Below are positions 1 to 11,462 of a DNA stretch of 64,000 nucleotides, one piece after another. Position 1 is the stretch's first letter. Every line of letters begins with the position of its first letter. The notes below the pieces were generated by a model. That model was not told the origin of the DNA and did no database searches. It was given only the letters and a program-made list of their open reading frames with translations. The position numbers and the translations under genes were made by a program. This stretch comes from Imbricaverruca yamaguchii (lineage: Eukaryota > Arthropoda > Thecostraca > Neoverrucidae). Where the stretch lies: assembly GCA_034440575.1 (NCBI GenBank), contig JAOTOL010001644.1:2646501-2710500 (forward strand). The letters are read 5' to 3'.

Positions 1-1075
1 TGTGCTGTACGGACCATGCCTCAGGCGGTGAGACGCTTTCCACCGGAGCGCAAAAGACAGGCGATGGTAATGCGATAGGCTAGTGATTGACCCATGTTTT
101 CAGTTCTGTGTCAGATCATAGCATGGCATTGCTGACGTGTTTATGGAAACGGCTCTGCTTAAACCCGATAACCCCAACACGTACTCCCTGCCCTCAGACT
201 ATTTAACACCCAGCCAGTCGGCAGCGGCGCCTGCGACTCTGAGCTAACGTTAACGTCCGCAATATTTTACGCTGGTGATCATGTCTACAGACACCAATGA
301 ATGAGTCGGATGTGCCAGCCGCGAGCCGACACGTGCCGCGTCGCTGTCGACGCCACGACCCCGCTGCATAAGCGATGGTGCGACACGATGCCCCGCCCCG
401 GGACAGCCGCCACCGCAGCAAACTGTATCACACGGCGACATTGGGCCAGAGCGAGGGCCGTCTGCACAACACTCGGCCACTGCTGGATACACCAGTCCCG
501 CAGTGAATGGCGGCTTCTACAATCCGAATATCTGCACATTCCCTCAATACTAACCGGGTCGGACAGGTGACATAGCACACTCATTGTTGTGGTTTGTATG
601 ACGACATGCTGCTCCCGGCCAAAACGCCTCCTCCTCGTTGAGTGATAAGGAGCGGGAATATTACATGGCTAGGCCAGCAGAAGTGTGGTGGCTATGTGTG
701 GCACACCAAAACATCAACGCTATTTCATGCTAGCACAACACAGCTGACAACCACGTTTGCGTGTGACCACGTGCTCGATCGTCGGCGACACAGCACATGT
801 ACGCCTCCTCTTCATGAACACCAATGACTGACAGATTCACATGTGTCGACTCTTGTCACGGACACAGCATTCGCGGCGCCGGTAATCTGACCCGGGCACT
901 TCCTGCCAACTGTGTCACTCTCGTGCTCTCCCTCACTGACAATAAATATACAGGTATGCTTATTAGTCGTCGACGACATTTACACAGCTGTTTGAACAGC
1001 TGTGTTTGATGGCGGCGGATGGCACACAGTCGGAGTGACATCGGTAGGAACCATGGTGTAAGAACCATGGTGACA
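1..1075. other. Unique non-coding DNA
   Basis: No coding signature, RNA gene or repeat family is recognisable. The short open frames overlap one another on both strands and show no domain. Confidence 0.5.
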
Positions 1076-1448
1076 TCAAGAACAGAACACACCGTGCGCC
1101 CACCGACCGAAAACAGAACACACCGTGCGCCGACCAACCGAGGACAGAACATACCGTGCGCCGGCCGACCGAGAGCAGAACTCACCGTGCGCCGACCAAC
1201 CGAGAGCAGAACACACCGTGCGCCGACCAACCGAGGACAGAACATACCATGCGCCGACCGACTGAGAACAGAACACACCGTGAGCCGACTGACCGAGAAC
1301 AGAACACACCGTGCGCCGGCAGACCGAGAACAGAACACACCGTGAGCCGACTGACCGAGAACAGAACACACCATGCGCCGGCAGACCGAGAACAGAACAC
1401 ACCGTGCGCCGACAGACCGAGAACAGAACACACCGTGCACCGGCAGAT
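1076..1448. repeat. 31-bp minisatellite (about 12 copies)
   Basis: The unit contains ACAGAACACACCGTGCGCC followed by a variable GACCGACCGAG stretch. Successive starts at 1082, 1113, 1144 and 1175 give exactly 31 bp. It is stop-free in several frames, which produces spurious open frames on both strands. Confidence 0.96.
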
Positions 1449-1566
1449 GGGAGGCGTTCGTGTCGGACGCGTTGTCACACTGGAACAACGGCGTCACACT
1501 GGAACAACGGCTTCACTAGACGGTGCCATCGGCGACTCTGGCCGTGCACCGCCGTGAAACGGCTGT

Positions 1567-1694
1567 CCGTGCACATGTGCACGTCTTGGCCGCCCGCACG
1601 CACGTGCACGTCTTGGCCGTCCGCACGCACGTGCAAGTCTTGGCCGTCCGCACGCACGTGCACGTCTTGGCCGTCCGCACACACGTACACTGCG
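1567..1694. repeat. 27-bp minisatellite (about 4.7 copies)
   Basis: The unit contains GTCTTGGCCGTCCGCACGCA followed by CGTGCAC. GTCTTGG recurs at 1583 and 1610, confirming the 27-bp period. Confidence 0.93.
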
Positions 1695-2538
1695 TCTGGG
1701 CTGTGGGAGCGGCAGAAAGACGGACGTGGTGGTTTCGACAGCGACAGGGGTCCGGTGTGGTGGACGACTGTTGGGACAGAGCCGAGACAGTGCCAGGGGT
1801 CGATTGGTGTCGGCCAAATAGCATGTGTGTGTGAGAGAGGGGAGCAGGTAAAATGTCACAGACACATAGGTTCGTACCGCATAGTTGATCGTACAATGTG
1901 CTACATCGCACCTCCTTGGGCCTTTGCCAGTAGGTTCTTGTTCTTTGCGGTAGAGTATTGATGGCAACATACAATGGGCGGCACCAAACGGAAAATCGGA
2001 TTGCATTTAAAGGTGAAAATGCAGATGATATTATGATGATATGACAACATACACTTGCGATCTGTGAATACGCTTTTAGTATTATGCTCTTGAGGGTCTT
2101 CCTGATCAAGCTGGTGTGTACTGTCACATGCGCATTGACATACACGTTCCAAATATCCGCCAAGACATGCTCCTTGAGCTTGCGACGGCTGGCGTTCAAT
2201 ATGTGTAGTTGCCTATTCACTTTGAGCTGCAAGGCAATGAGTAAAGACAAAATATATCAGTCAGTTAGTTAGTAACTGGCGTCGTTCGATATACAGTCGG
2301 AAAATTTCAGCATCATGATATAAATTTCGGCGGCTTCAAGGCATGTCAACACGACAGATAATCCCAGAGTCCAAACAATGCCATACGTCTGGAAACATTT
2401 TGAAAATGCCCTTCGTGCAAGAAGTTTTAACATCGCGATATCTACCGCGATCCGGTCGGTGGCTTGGACAGCTGATGTCTGCCCGACGCCACGCTTCCAC
2501 CATCACACAGAAACGCCACAATAAGACCGAAAACAAAC
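1695..2538. other. Unique AT-leaning non-coding DNA
   Basis: No gene or repeat is recognisable between the 27-bp and 33-bp arrays. Confidence 0.5.
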
Positions 2539-2876
2539 CACATCAGCAGCTGACGGCAGCGGTCACACCAACACATCAGCAGCTGACGGCAGCGGTCACA
2601 CCAACACATCAGCAGCTGACGGCAGCGGCCACACCAACACATCAGCAGCTGACGGCAGCGGTCACACCAACACATCAGCAGCTGACGGCAGCGGTCACAC
2701 CAACACATCAGCAGCTGACGGCAGCGGTCACACCAACACATCAGCATCTGACGGCAGCGGTCACACCAACACATCAGCACCTGACGGCGGCGGTCACACC
2801 AACACATCAGCACCTGACGGCAGCGGTCACACCAACACATCAGCACCTGACGGCAGCGGTCACACCAACACATCGA
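2539..2876. repeat. 33-bp minisatellite (about 10 copies)
   Basis: The unit contains CATCAGCAGCTGACGGCAGC and GGTCACACCAACA. The period is divisible by three, so it gives an 11-residue repeat open frame on each strand. I treat this as an artefact. Later copies carry CATCAGCACCTG. Confidence 0.95.
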
Positions 2877-2925
2877 TATGAACTGCTCCCAACACGACAG
2901 GCATAAGTCGCATGCGCACCGTGTG

Positions 2926-3295
2926 GAGAGTTGTGGCCTGGGATGCGGCTACATGACGACCGGGAGTTGTGACCTGGGGTGTAGCTACATGATGACTGGG
3001 AGTTGTGACCATGGGTGTGGCTACATGTCGATCGAAAGTTGTGATCTGGGGTGTGGCTACATGACGACCGGGAGTTGCGACCTGGGGTGTAGCTACATGA
3101 TGACCGCGTCTGGCGAGAGTTGTGACCTGGGTGTGGCTACATGTCGACCGCGTCCGGATGGAGTTGTGACCTGGGGTGTAGATACATGATGACCGCGCCT
3201 GATGGGAGTTCTGACCTGGGGTGTAGCTACATGATGACCGCGTCCGGAGGGAGTTGTGACCTTGGGTGTAGCCACATGACCACCGCATTGGGTGG
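2926..3295. repeat. Minisatellite with 36-bp then 45-bp units (about 9 copies)
   Basis: GAGTTGTGACCTGGGGTGTA heads each unit. Unit starts are 36 bp apart from 2928 to 3072 and then 44-45 bp apart from 3117 to 3251, because GCGTCTGG-type sequence was added to the end of the unit. Confidence 0.92.
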
Positions 3296-4668
3296 CAGTC
3301 GCCGCAAATCGAATCATAGCGCCTCTGGCGAGCCGATTGGCCATGGCCGGTACACAGGCAATTTGGCGCTGCTCATGCCCCGAACAAAGAGCATTGACGC
3401 CGTTGGTGGTAGTGTTACACGAATATTGGCCCATGTCGTGGCCACTCTGCAATGTATTTGACAACACTAGAGTAGGTTGAGGAGTTGAGGGATGTTTTTT
3501 ATGGGAGGAAGAGAAGGAGGATAAATTTATATCTGATGTCACAGAACAGCTGCACGTCAGCCCATCACTGGGTCTTGAACTTTTCGTAAAATGTATACGA
3601 ACCATATAAAATAGTAGACTCCAAGGTTTGTGTATGACCTGCATCATCTCTAAGTAGTTCCCCTTATATTCAAGTAGCTTCCTCTGTAAATATCGAGCGA
3701 TGCGTTGCTGCAATTATAACATGTCAGTCATTGCTTTCTTAGGTGATTCTATTTTGGCTTTAAGTGGGCAGAAGACGGCCACTAATCCTGGTGTCGAGTG
3801 GTTGCACTTCTCTCCCCTTCCACAATCTAGACAACTTTGCCGAACAGCAATATATCTTTCCAGGGCTGGTAGCAAGTGGAATAATTATATAGCATTTCAT
3901 GTACGGGGTAGGAAGCAAGGCTTGCTCTCTGCCAATTGAAGTCATAATTCTTAAATTGGTCATTTTCTGCATTTCAGTCTTGTATGATATGGCTTGAGCA
4001 ACGACTATTACGAAGCATATAACAGCACTGAATTATCTAGTGGTGTTGTGTTAGCATGCAGGATGAAGGTAAATAATTGATTTTGCGAAGACACTTTTGG
4101 TGCTAATTTGAAGTTATTGTGGACTACAGCTGACTATCGGGAGTTATTTTGGCAATGCTGCGGATAAAACTAGGGATGGACGGAAGAACAGAAGTTCTAT
4201 TCTGGTCATGGGCTGAGGGCTCTGGAACCTTCTACTCTACTGAGCTGTTCAGTCCCACATGGATAGCCGCATGCGCCGCATGTGCGATCCACATGCGTGA
4301 CTAGTTCGTGGAATACTTCGCACATCCCTTGGCTGCGTGCATCCCCAAACTCAGATGATCTGAATGTTAAGCAAAATATCTCCGAGATAAGCCATTCAAA
4401 ATTTCATCGTAGTCTGAGTGCTGCTGGTCTGAGTCTGGTCCACAGACATGGTTAGAACATACACTGACTGGGCCTGCAGCCACCAGGCTTCTTGGCCCGA
4501 CAATGCTTCTGCGAGCAAGCTGTATCCGCTGCCGTCGCTGTGCGATAGACCATGCTCTTTGTCAGACCTTGGGTCACAGAAGCAGGTGTCGGCGACGACG
4601 CGCCAGCACCATAGCGGAGTTTGTCGGCCACAACTGACACCGTCTTCTCGGACATCGTGCCCACTACT
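3296..4668. other. Unique non-coding DNA
   Basis: AT-rich, with no domain-bearing open frame and no repeat. It is downstream of the GPCR on its strand. No AATAAA on the minus strand was evident here. Confidence 0.5.
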
Positions 4669-4880
4669 CTCGGACTCCGCGACCACCGTCCTCGGACACC
4701 GCGGTGACCGTCCTCGGACACCGCGGTGACCGTCCTTGGACTCCGCGGCCATCGTCCTCGGACACCGCGGTCACCGTCCTTGGACGCCGCGGTCACCGTC
4801 CTTGGACGCCGCGGTCACCGTCCTTGGACTCCGCGGCCATCGTCCTCGGACATTACGGTCATCGTCCTCGGACACCTGTG
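4669..4880. repeat. 22-bp minisatellite (about 9.5 copies)
   Basis: The unit contains CACCGTCCTCGGACACCGCG with variants CTTGGACGCC and CATCGTCC. Since 22 is not a multiple of three it yields a 22-residue periodic open frame in several frames. Confidence 0.93.
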
Positions 4881-4992
4881 TCATTGGGGTGTCCAGCACA
4901 GAGTCCTACCGGGGACCTACACCATGAGTGCCGACAGAACCTGTAAAATGAGTGCCGCCGGGGACCTGTCCTGCCGGTGGGTCCTGCCGGTG

Positions 4993-5245
4993 CCAGCGAA
5001 CACAGCCGACCCTCAGATGTGGCGCTAGCGAACACAGCCGACCCTCAGATGTGGCGCTAGCGAACACAGCCGACCCTCAGATGTGGCGCCAGCGAACACA
5101 GCCGACCCTCATGTGTGGTTCCAGCGGGCACATCCGACCCTCAGATGTGGTCCCAGCGAGCACATCCGAGCCTCCGATGTGGCGCCAGCTGGCACGTCCG
5201 ACCATCAGATGTAGCGCCAACGGGCACGGCCGAGCCTCAGATGCA
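4993..5245. repeat. 32-bp minisatellite overlapping the GPCR stop codon (about 8 copies)
   Basis: The unit contains CGAACACAGCCGACCCTCAG followed by ATGTGGCGC. Starts at 5001 and 5033 give a 32-bp period. The last unit (about 5218-5245) holds the receptor's final residues and its stop codon. Confidence 0.93.
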
Positions 5246-6071
5246 GGCGCCAGTGCCGTTGACGCTCGCCTCCCTGATGACGTGCGCCGCGCCGTCGTGA
5301 CTGTGAACGCGCTCCAGCTGCCAGGAGCCGAAGTGGCGGTCGCCGGCGCCGTTCCTGTTGTCGGCGCGGCCGCCGGCCCTGCTCAGCACCGACACGCAAC
5401 TGCTCTGGCGGCCGTAGCGGCCGGCGGCGGCCGCGGCCGGCGACCCCACCGCCTCCGGGCGCAGCACGCTGTTGAGCCGCGAGCTGTTGGTGGACGAGGC
5501 CGTGTTGAAGGTGCTCTGCCTGCTGAGGTGGCGGCCGGCCGGCGGCACGCCCAGCACCTTCAGGAACGCCTCGCGAAACTTAGACGACATGACGTTGTAC
5601 AAGATGGGGTTCATGGAGCAGTTGACGTAGGTCATGATGCGGCAGAAGAAGCTGATGTTGTGGTACTGTTCCCAGCCGAGCGACACCATCGTCTCGCTCG
5701 ACACGATGATGATGAACAGCCGGAACACGCACGACGGCAGCATGCAGAGGAAGAAGCAGATGATGACGGCGATGAGCATGAACACCACCTGCTTGCGCGC
5801 CCGGTAGGCGCTCGTCTCGGCGCCGTTGCGCGGGTCGTGGTTGTGCGAGATGCGGAAGTTGGAGCGGTCGGTACGGGGCTCGCGAATCAGGTGAAGCGTG
5901 ATGACCGAGTACACCGCCAGCAGCACCAGCACCGGCAGGAAGAAGAAGGTGACGTCCTTGCTGATGTAGAATATCATGTTCAGCATGTTGTTGGCCATGG
6001 TGGTACAGGTGGGAACCTTGGAGCTGTCGGTGTATTCCATCATCTTGTACTGGACTATCCACAGGATCGGA
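5237..6071 (-). CDS. Neuropeptide class A GPCR, terminal coding exon (ECL2, TM5-TM7, C-tail)
   Basis: Last coding exon of a rhodopsin-like receptor that would sit in the plasma membrane and signal through G proteins. The minus strand shows a pyrimidine-rich acceptor (TTTTCTTTGCAG) ending at 6072, and the exon begins with one base completing a split Ser codon. By exon residue: ECL2 cysteine at 22 (VPTC); TM5 about 33-62 with Pro5.50 at 46 and Tyr5.58 at 54; TM6 about 95-123 with Phe6.44 at 106, Cys6.47 at 109 and Pro6.50 at 112; TM7 with NPILY at 154-158; then MSSKFR and a tail of about 115 residues rich in Ser, Ala and Gly. Stop TGA is at 5237-5239. The CRIMTYVN...NPILYN and MSSKFR motifs recall TRH-receptor / ecdysis-triggering-hormone-receptor relatives (from memory). 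Position 6.48 is Met instead of the usual Trp. The GPCR call is firm; the subfamily is tentative. The exon's 3' end runs into a minisatellite. Confidence 0.93.
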
Positions 6072-6510
6072 CTGCAAAGAAAACAGTCATCAGACGTCAT
6101 GTACATTTTAAAATTGCACATCCAGAATGCACGGAACTTGTTCGGGTTGCATACATTTCGCTGCAACTAAAACGAGATGAATGCGATCCTAAGTAATAAA
6201 ATAATGTTCGTTTGTGAAAGCAATCACATCACATCATCACAAAAAATCTCGCCCGCGCGTGAGTTTCACGTGAACGAGTACAAGGACGATGCGCGCTAAT
6301 TGTTTCAATCGCTGCTCGGCTCGCAAGTGTTGTGACCCCTTCCTGTGCATGTTGCCAGCCGCACTGATAGTCTGCGACCTCGATCTGACGAACGCTACCG
6401 TGTAACCCAAGGCCGTATCTCAGATGGACTAAGCGGCCGCATCCTAAAAGAGCTTGGGCATGGTGCTGTACATCACGCTGGAAACGATGCATAGGCGGTC
6501 CACGCGATGT

Positions 6511-6558
6511 GCTGTCCCCTCTGTCCCCTCTGTCCCCTCTGTCCCCTCTGTCCCCTCT
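6511..6558. repeat. 9-bp repeat CTGTCCCCT (5 copies)
   Basis: Perfect tandem 9-mers inside the GPCR intron, followed by a partial copy CTCTGG. Confidence 0.97.
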
Positions 6559-6719
6559 GGATGGAAACGGGTCACCGTCCTATAGATGTATTAAGGGCGC
6601 AAGGTTACCACTTTTTGACCCTTTCTTATGTGAGCAGGCTTCACACCCGCTGCTATATATCGCACCCTTCAGAAGTCTCTAGATGGATGACGCTGCAATA
6701 ACCTATGGAGTTATCGCTG

Positions 6720-7530
6720 GCCTCACAACCGGAGGATATCTGCACAGGTGAGCCGAGGGGAGGACTGCTACTGATGTGCGTTCCGGTACTTTACCAAAGG
6801 GGATGAAAGTTGCACTGGACACACTTAGATTCAGGAAAGAGTGTGCGCTCAGGAGAAGGAAAGTCGCAGAAGTGCACACAGAGGAATACAAGTTCAGAAG
6901 CGAGTCCAGGGGTGGAATGCTCCAGGGCTTTAGCAAGAAATTTCTGAGGAACCAGGAAAAGAGTATGAAAGTGAGTAGGCTCACCCAGATCCTCGGGAAA
7001 TAAAGATGCACTTAGGAGACGTAGAGCTGCAGAGGCACACAAGGGTGAAGGGCTACAGAGGCTAATCCAGGAGGGGTTTTGCAGAGGTACATCTACTAAT
7101 TCTGCAAAAGGAGGGAGAGTGGAGGCCACATAGGCGCACCCAGCTACTGTGGAAATGAGGGGGCACACAGGATATGGAGGGGGCTGCAGAAGCACATCTG
7201 GGGGAGGAGGGCTGCAGAGGAATGTTGGTCCAGGGAAGAATGTTGCAGACGTGAATCCATGAATTATATAAAGGGGGATGAAGGTTGTGTTTGCGCGCTC
7301 AGGTCCTGTGGGAGGGGAATGCATTCAGGCGAGAGGAAAGCTGCAAAGGTGCACTCGGGTGAGTAGTGCTTCATAGGCCAGCCCATGGGGGAATGCTCCG
7401 CAGACGCTTCCATGAACCTTGCAGGAACTATGAAATGAGGTGAAACCTAAAGGGGCACACCCAGATCATCGGAGAAGGAAATGCACTCGATCGTCGAGGA
7501 CTGCAGAGGCGCACTCTGGTGGGCCACGGA
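6720..7530. repeat. Degenerate tandem block, units about 45-50 bp
   Basis: Recurring words such as GCAGAGG, GCACAC, CAGGTG and GGGGAATG appear at roughly regular spacing on the plus strand. The copies are too diverged to fix one unit. This looks like an old minisatellite inside the intron. Confidence 0.5.
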
Positions 7531-10500
7531 GGTCAACTGCTTGCTTCGTGCATGACAGCCGGGACAGCCTGCTTCCTAGCATAGACGCTCCCGTGCCACA
7601 AATATTTATCGCCTTCTAAAACATTGCTCACCATCGATGTTCAAGGGAGACACAGATGCGACACATGCGGACTATTCTTCCGCTTTAGCCAATGCTAACA
7701 ACGAGTTACTACTGCACAAGCAGAAACACTCGTGACTTTGCATCACGCTCGCACCGAGACGCAGCGCCGGTCTTGTATTCAGTCATACTCAACCGGTAAC
7801 TTGACTAGAATCATACTTAACCGGTCTCCCCTAGTCCGTAGTTTTCATCCGCGCGCAGTCTGAGTTCCAGCGGTGGCTGGTGCGCCGAAGGGCAGCATTA
7901 TGGGCCTCATCTCTTTGCCTGCTCTGTTGCTGACGTCCTTAATCACATACAAAACGGCTGTCTGATCTGTGCGGCTCATATTCAGATTATCACTGAATCC
8001 AATCACAAGGTGGCGTTGATTCTCTTCAGACGAATCGGGACAGCCTTTGCCAAGGATCTCGGATATGGAGGCTAAAACCCATCCCATCAAAATGCAAATC
8101 CATCTCCTTTACACATCGCACGTTTCGTTTCGACCAATTGGACGCTTTGTACGGCCATCAGCTGGCGCGCTGTCAGCAGATGGATGAGATTGGTGTTCTT
8201 TTGAACATCAACTCACTTTTGCTCAACAAACTGACGTCATATCCTCGAAGGCGAACACGATGAATGGCCTTCTCGTGTGGAGCATGCAGATGTCAGCATG
8301 CCCTCAACAAGTAAAATTCAGCCACCCAGCTCTGCTGTCTGCGCATAAGGCTCATGCTATTTGGAGTGGTGTTGTCGCGATCCATATCCCGCGGCTCGAG
8401 CATCTACAACATCGATTTCTCATGTGGCTAGCATCGTGATCCCAACTGCAGTCTCCTTCATTAAGCTTGCTGATCGTACACCCCAGTTAGCACATGTCTA
8501 CTTTGATGCATCATCCACCAGCGTGAGCGCCGTCGTGGACGGATTCTTGGCGCGTCTCCTTCGTGCAGGCAACAGTTGTCTACCATCGCTTCTCGCCGCT
8601 GACGCTCTGCGACCGAACGGGCATCTGCAGTCGCAGGTGCTGAACTGTGCCCAGAATGAGAGGCCCTGCATATGTCAGGTGTGCTGCTTGGCTGGACACC
8701 GGCTGCTGTGATGTGACCTGCATACCATGGGTGTACTGCCTCTCAACAGGGGCTTTCTGCACCACATTTCCGTAGTTTACTGGTCTAAACAATTGTGTCC
8801 GTGTTGCTCATTCATTCATTGATTGCTGTGGCTTGTTGGTATCTGCAAAACTGAATATGTAATTTGGATCAGATCAGTCGATGATATGCTCGTAATAAAC
8901 TAACTGTCGAGTGGCTGGAAGGTAATCGTTGACACAGATTTTGGGTGTGGTGCAGTGGGCAGCTTTGCTTGACACTGCAGCTGAAATAAGCTTCTCGTTT
9001 GCTCACAATATCAGGGAGTCTATCGTATGGTCACAACATCCAAACGCTCGTAAGTCCTACAGCAGCAACAACATTGGATCCACTTTTTTCCAGTTCGCAA
9101 AAAGCATTTTTGTGCATCCCGAAATGTCACACAATGAATTTCGTCCAAGCTCCAAACATACAAACCGGCCTGCATGTACATCGACTACCGGCCCCCAACC
9201 GGCAAATATATAATTTACCCAGTCAAATTCACTTGCCAACGATTCGAACACTCCAATGGTGCAACTAGTCGAAGCTCGCAGGGATTAGACCTCAGATACG
9301 GCACCATAAGAAGCTGATTGACCTCGATAAGGCCATCTGTACTTACGCTAGTGGGTCTCGGCACGTTTACTAGGTCAGTGGGAGATGGTGCACACCTCGG
9401 TATACCTTGCCAATAATACCTGACGTGGAATGATAGCGCGTGAAGAATGACCCCGGCCAGGATCGATATCCGAACAATTCCGTGATCGTGCGGCTACCGA
9501 GATAGTGTCCAGCTAACTAACTTCAATCACCAAAAGTGCCAAACTGACTGTATATGATACCTGAAAGCGTCGATCTGGTCATATATGATCACCTGTCTAA
9601 ATTTCAGGATGCACATTTTTCATCACTGCATGCTCACCGACAAACATCATCCGATGCCGATCAACGTCGATGACTGTTCTTTGCAAGATCACAATTGAGA
9701 CGGTGTGGTCTGATAATGTCTAAAGGCATGAAATGTCAATCGCTTGAGCCCGTGAGGTGCCATGGTCTAGCCAATGATCCCTCACCGAAAGATCTGTGAA
9801 GAATGAACTTCGGGTCAAACGATTAGCTTTGCCAGATGCTGTTTTCCGATGGTCAGCAGAAACCGGATGGGGTAGCTTCCCTCTCCCTCGCATGACGACG
9901 ATTAATAACTTTCAAAACATTAATCGAATGGAAAGGTCATACAGCCATACATCTCCACTCTACGAGCTGCTTCACAACGCTTGTTCTCTGGGAGGGATAA
10001 AGCTCCAACATGTCGTCAGTATGTATGTATTATGTCCCGTCGATGCTCCGCTCCGCCGCTAATTAGCTGCGCTGCTACTATACCGCTGGTTAGGCGTAAC
10101 CCGCTGGTTAGATTTCATCGACTCAATTCGCTGCAAGTAATCCACCGTGGTTTTGTCAACGTAATAAATATCGCCTATCAGACAATTCAAAATATGTTTT
10201 CTGCCTTTCTTTGCAAAATTGTGCCATCTACCTAACGTTAGTCGCCCAACAGCTCTTAGCTCACACCCAGATTCAGGGCGAGAGTGTCTTCAACTTGGCT
10301 TTAACTAGCAGTCTAATTGAGTGCCAGAGCCTTATTCAAACTCCATCACGCGAGTCCCATCCTGCCGTTCCAAGTGTTTGCCAAGCATTTGCTGGAATCC
10401 CATACGTCTCGGTTCTATTGCCGTCTGAAAGTTATTGGGAATCGCGAGATGGCGTGAGTGAAACGGCTCCAGCCGGCTTCCTTCAGACAGCCTTGCATCG

Positions 10501-10734
10501 GCTCGAAATACAACTGAACTTGTATCCCGTCCATTGCCGTCAGCCAGTTGAGGGTAGTTCGTCCTCCAATTGAGTCGGCTAAGTTTGCCTGTCTGCCATG
10601 GTCCCACCTCTGAAGCCGCCATGTCGGGGAGCTTTACGCGCATTGTTCACTGTAAATGCGTTGTAAAAGTTCTTTATCTTTTTCACCGTTTTCTCCGCTT
10701 CCACCTCGTCTCGTATCTATCTCTCGTCTCCAAT
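7531..10734. other. Unique intronic DNA
   Basis: No alternative GPCR exon, RNA gene or transposon was recognised. The open frame at 10211-10573 (plus) has no recognisable domain. Confidence 0.5.
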
Positions 10735-11462
10735 CTCCCTCCCCCTCTCCCTCTCCCTCTCCCTCTCCCCCTCTCCCTCTCTCTCTTTCTCTCTCTCCTC
10801 TATCACTCTCCATCGTTCATATCTCTGTCTCTCGTCTCTATCATTCTCTCTCATCTCTATATGTATGTATGTATATATATATATCCATTTCCATCTCCTT
10901 CTCCATCTCCATCTCCATCTCCATCTCCATCTCCATCTCCATCTCCATCTCCATCTCCATCTCCATCTCCATCTCCATCTCCATCTCCATCTCCATCTCC
11001 ATCTCCATCTCCATCTCCATCTCCATCTCCATCTCCATCTCCATCTCCATCTCCATCTCCATCTCCATCTCCATCTCCATCTCCATCTCCATCTCCATCT
11101 CCATCTCCATCTCCATCTCCATCTCCATCTCCATCTCCATCTCCATCTCCATCTCCATCTCCATCTCCATCTCCATCTCCATCTCCATCTCCGTCTCCGT
11201 CTCCGTCTCTATCCCTATCTCTATCTCTATCTCTATCTCTATCTCTATCTCTATCTCTATCTCTATCTCTATCTCTATCTCTATCTCTATCTCTATCTCT
11301 ATCTCTATCTCTATCTCTATCTCTATCTCTATCTCTATCTCTATCTCTATCTCTATCTCTATCTCTATCTCTATCTCTATCTCTATCTCTATCTCTATCT
11401 CTATCTCTGTCTCTATCTCTATCTCTATCTCCATCTCCATCTCCATATAAATCTCCATCTCC
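10735..11462. repeat. CT-rich tract and (CCATCT)n then (CTATCT)n hexanucleotide array
   Basis: A CCCTCT/CTCTCT tract (10735-10860) leads into pure CCATCT units from about 10884 to 11190, then three CCGTCT and, from about 11205, CTATCT units to about 11430, ending with CCATCT again. It generates periodic open frames in most frames, which are not genes. Confidence 0.97.

Noticed and set aside
4952..6196. 414-codon plus-strand open frame
   Set aside because: It is antisense to the GPCR exon and starts in a minisatellite; its Ala/Val/His/Asp-rich composition is that of a shadow frame.
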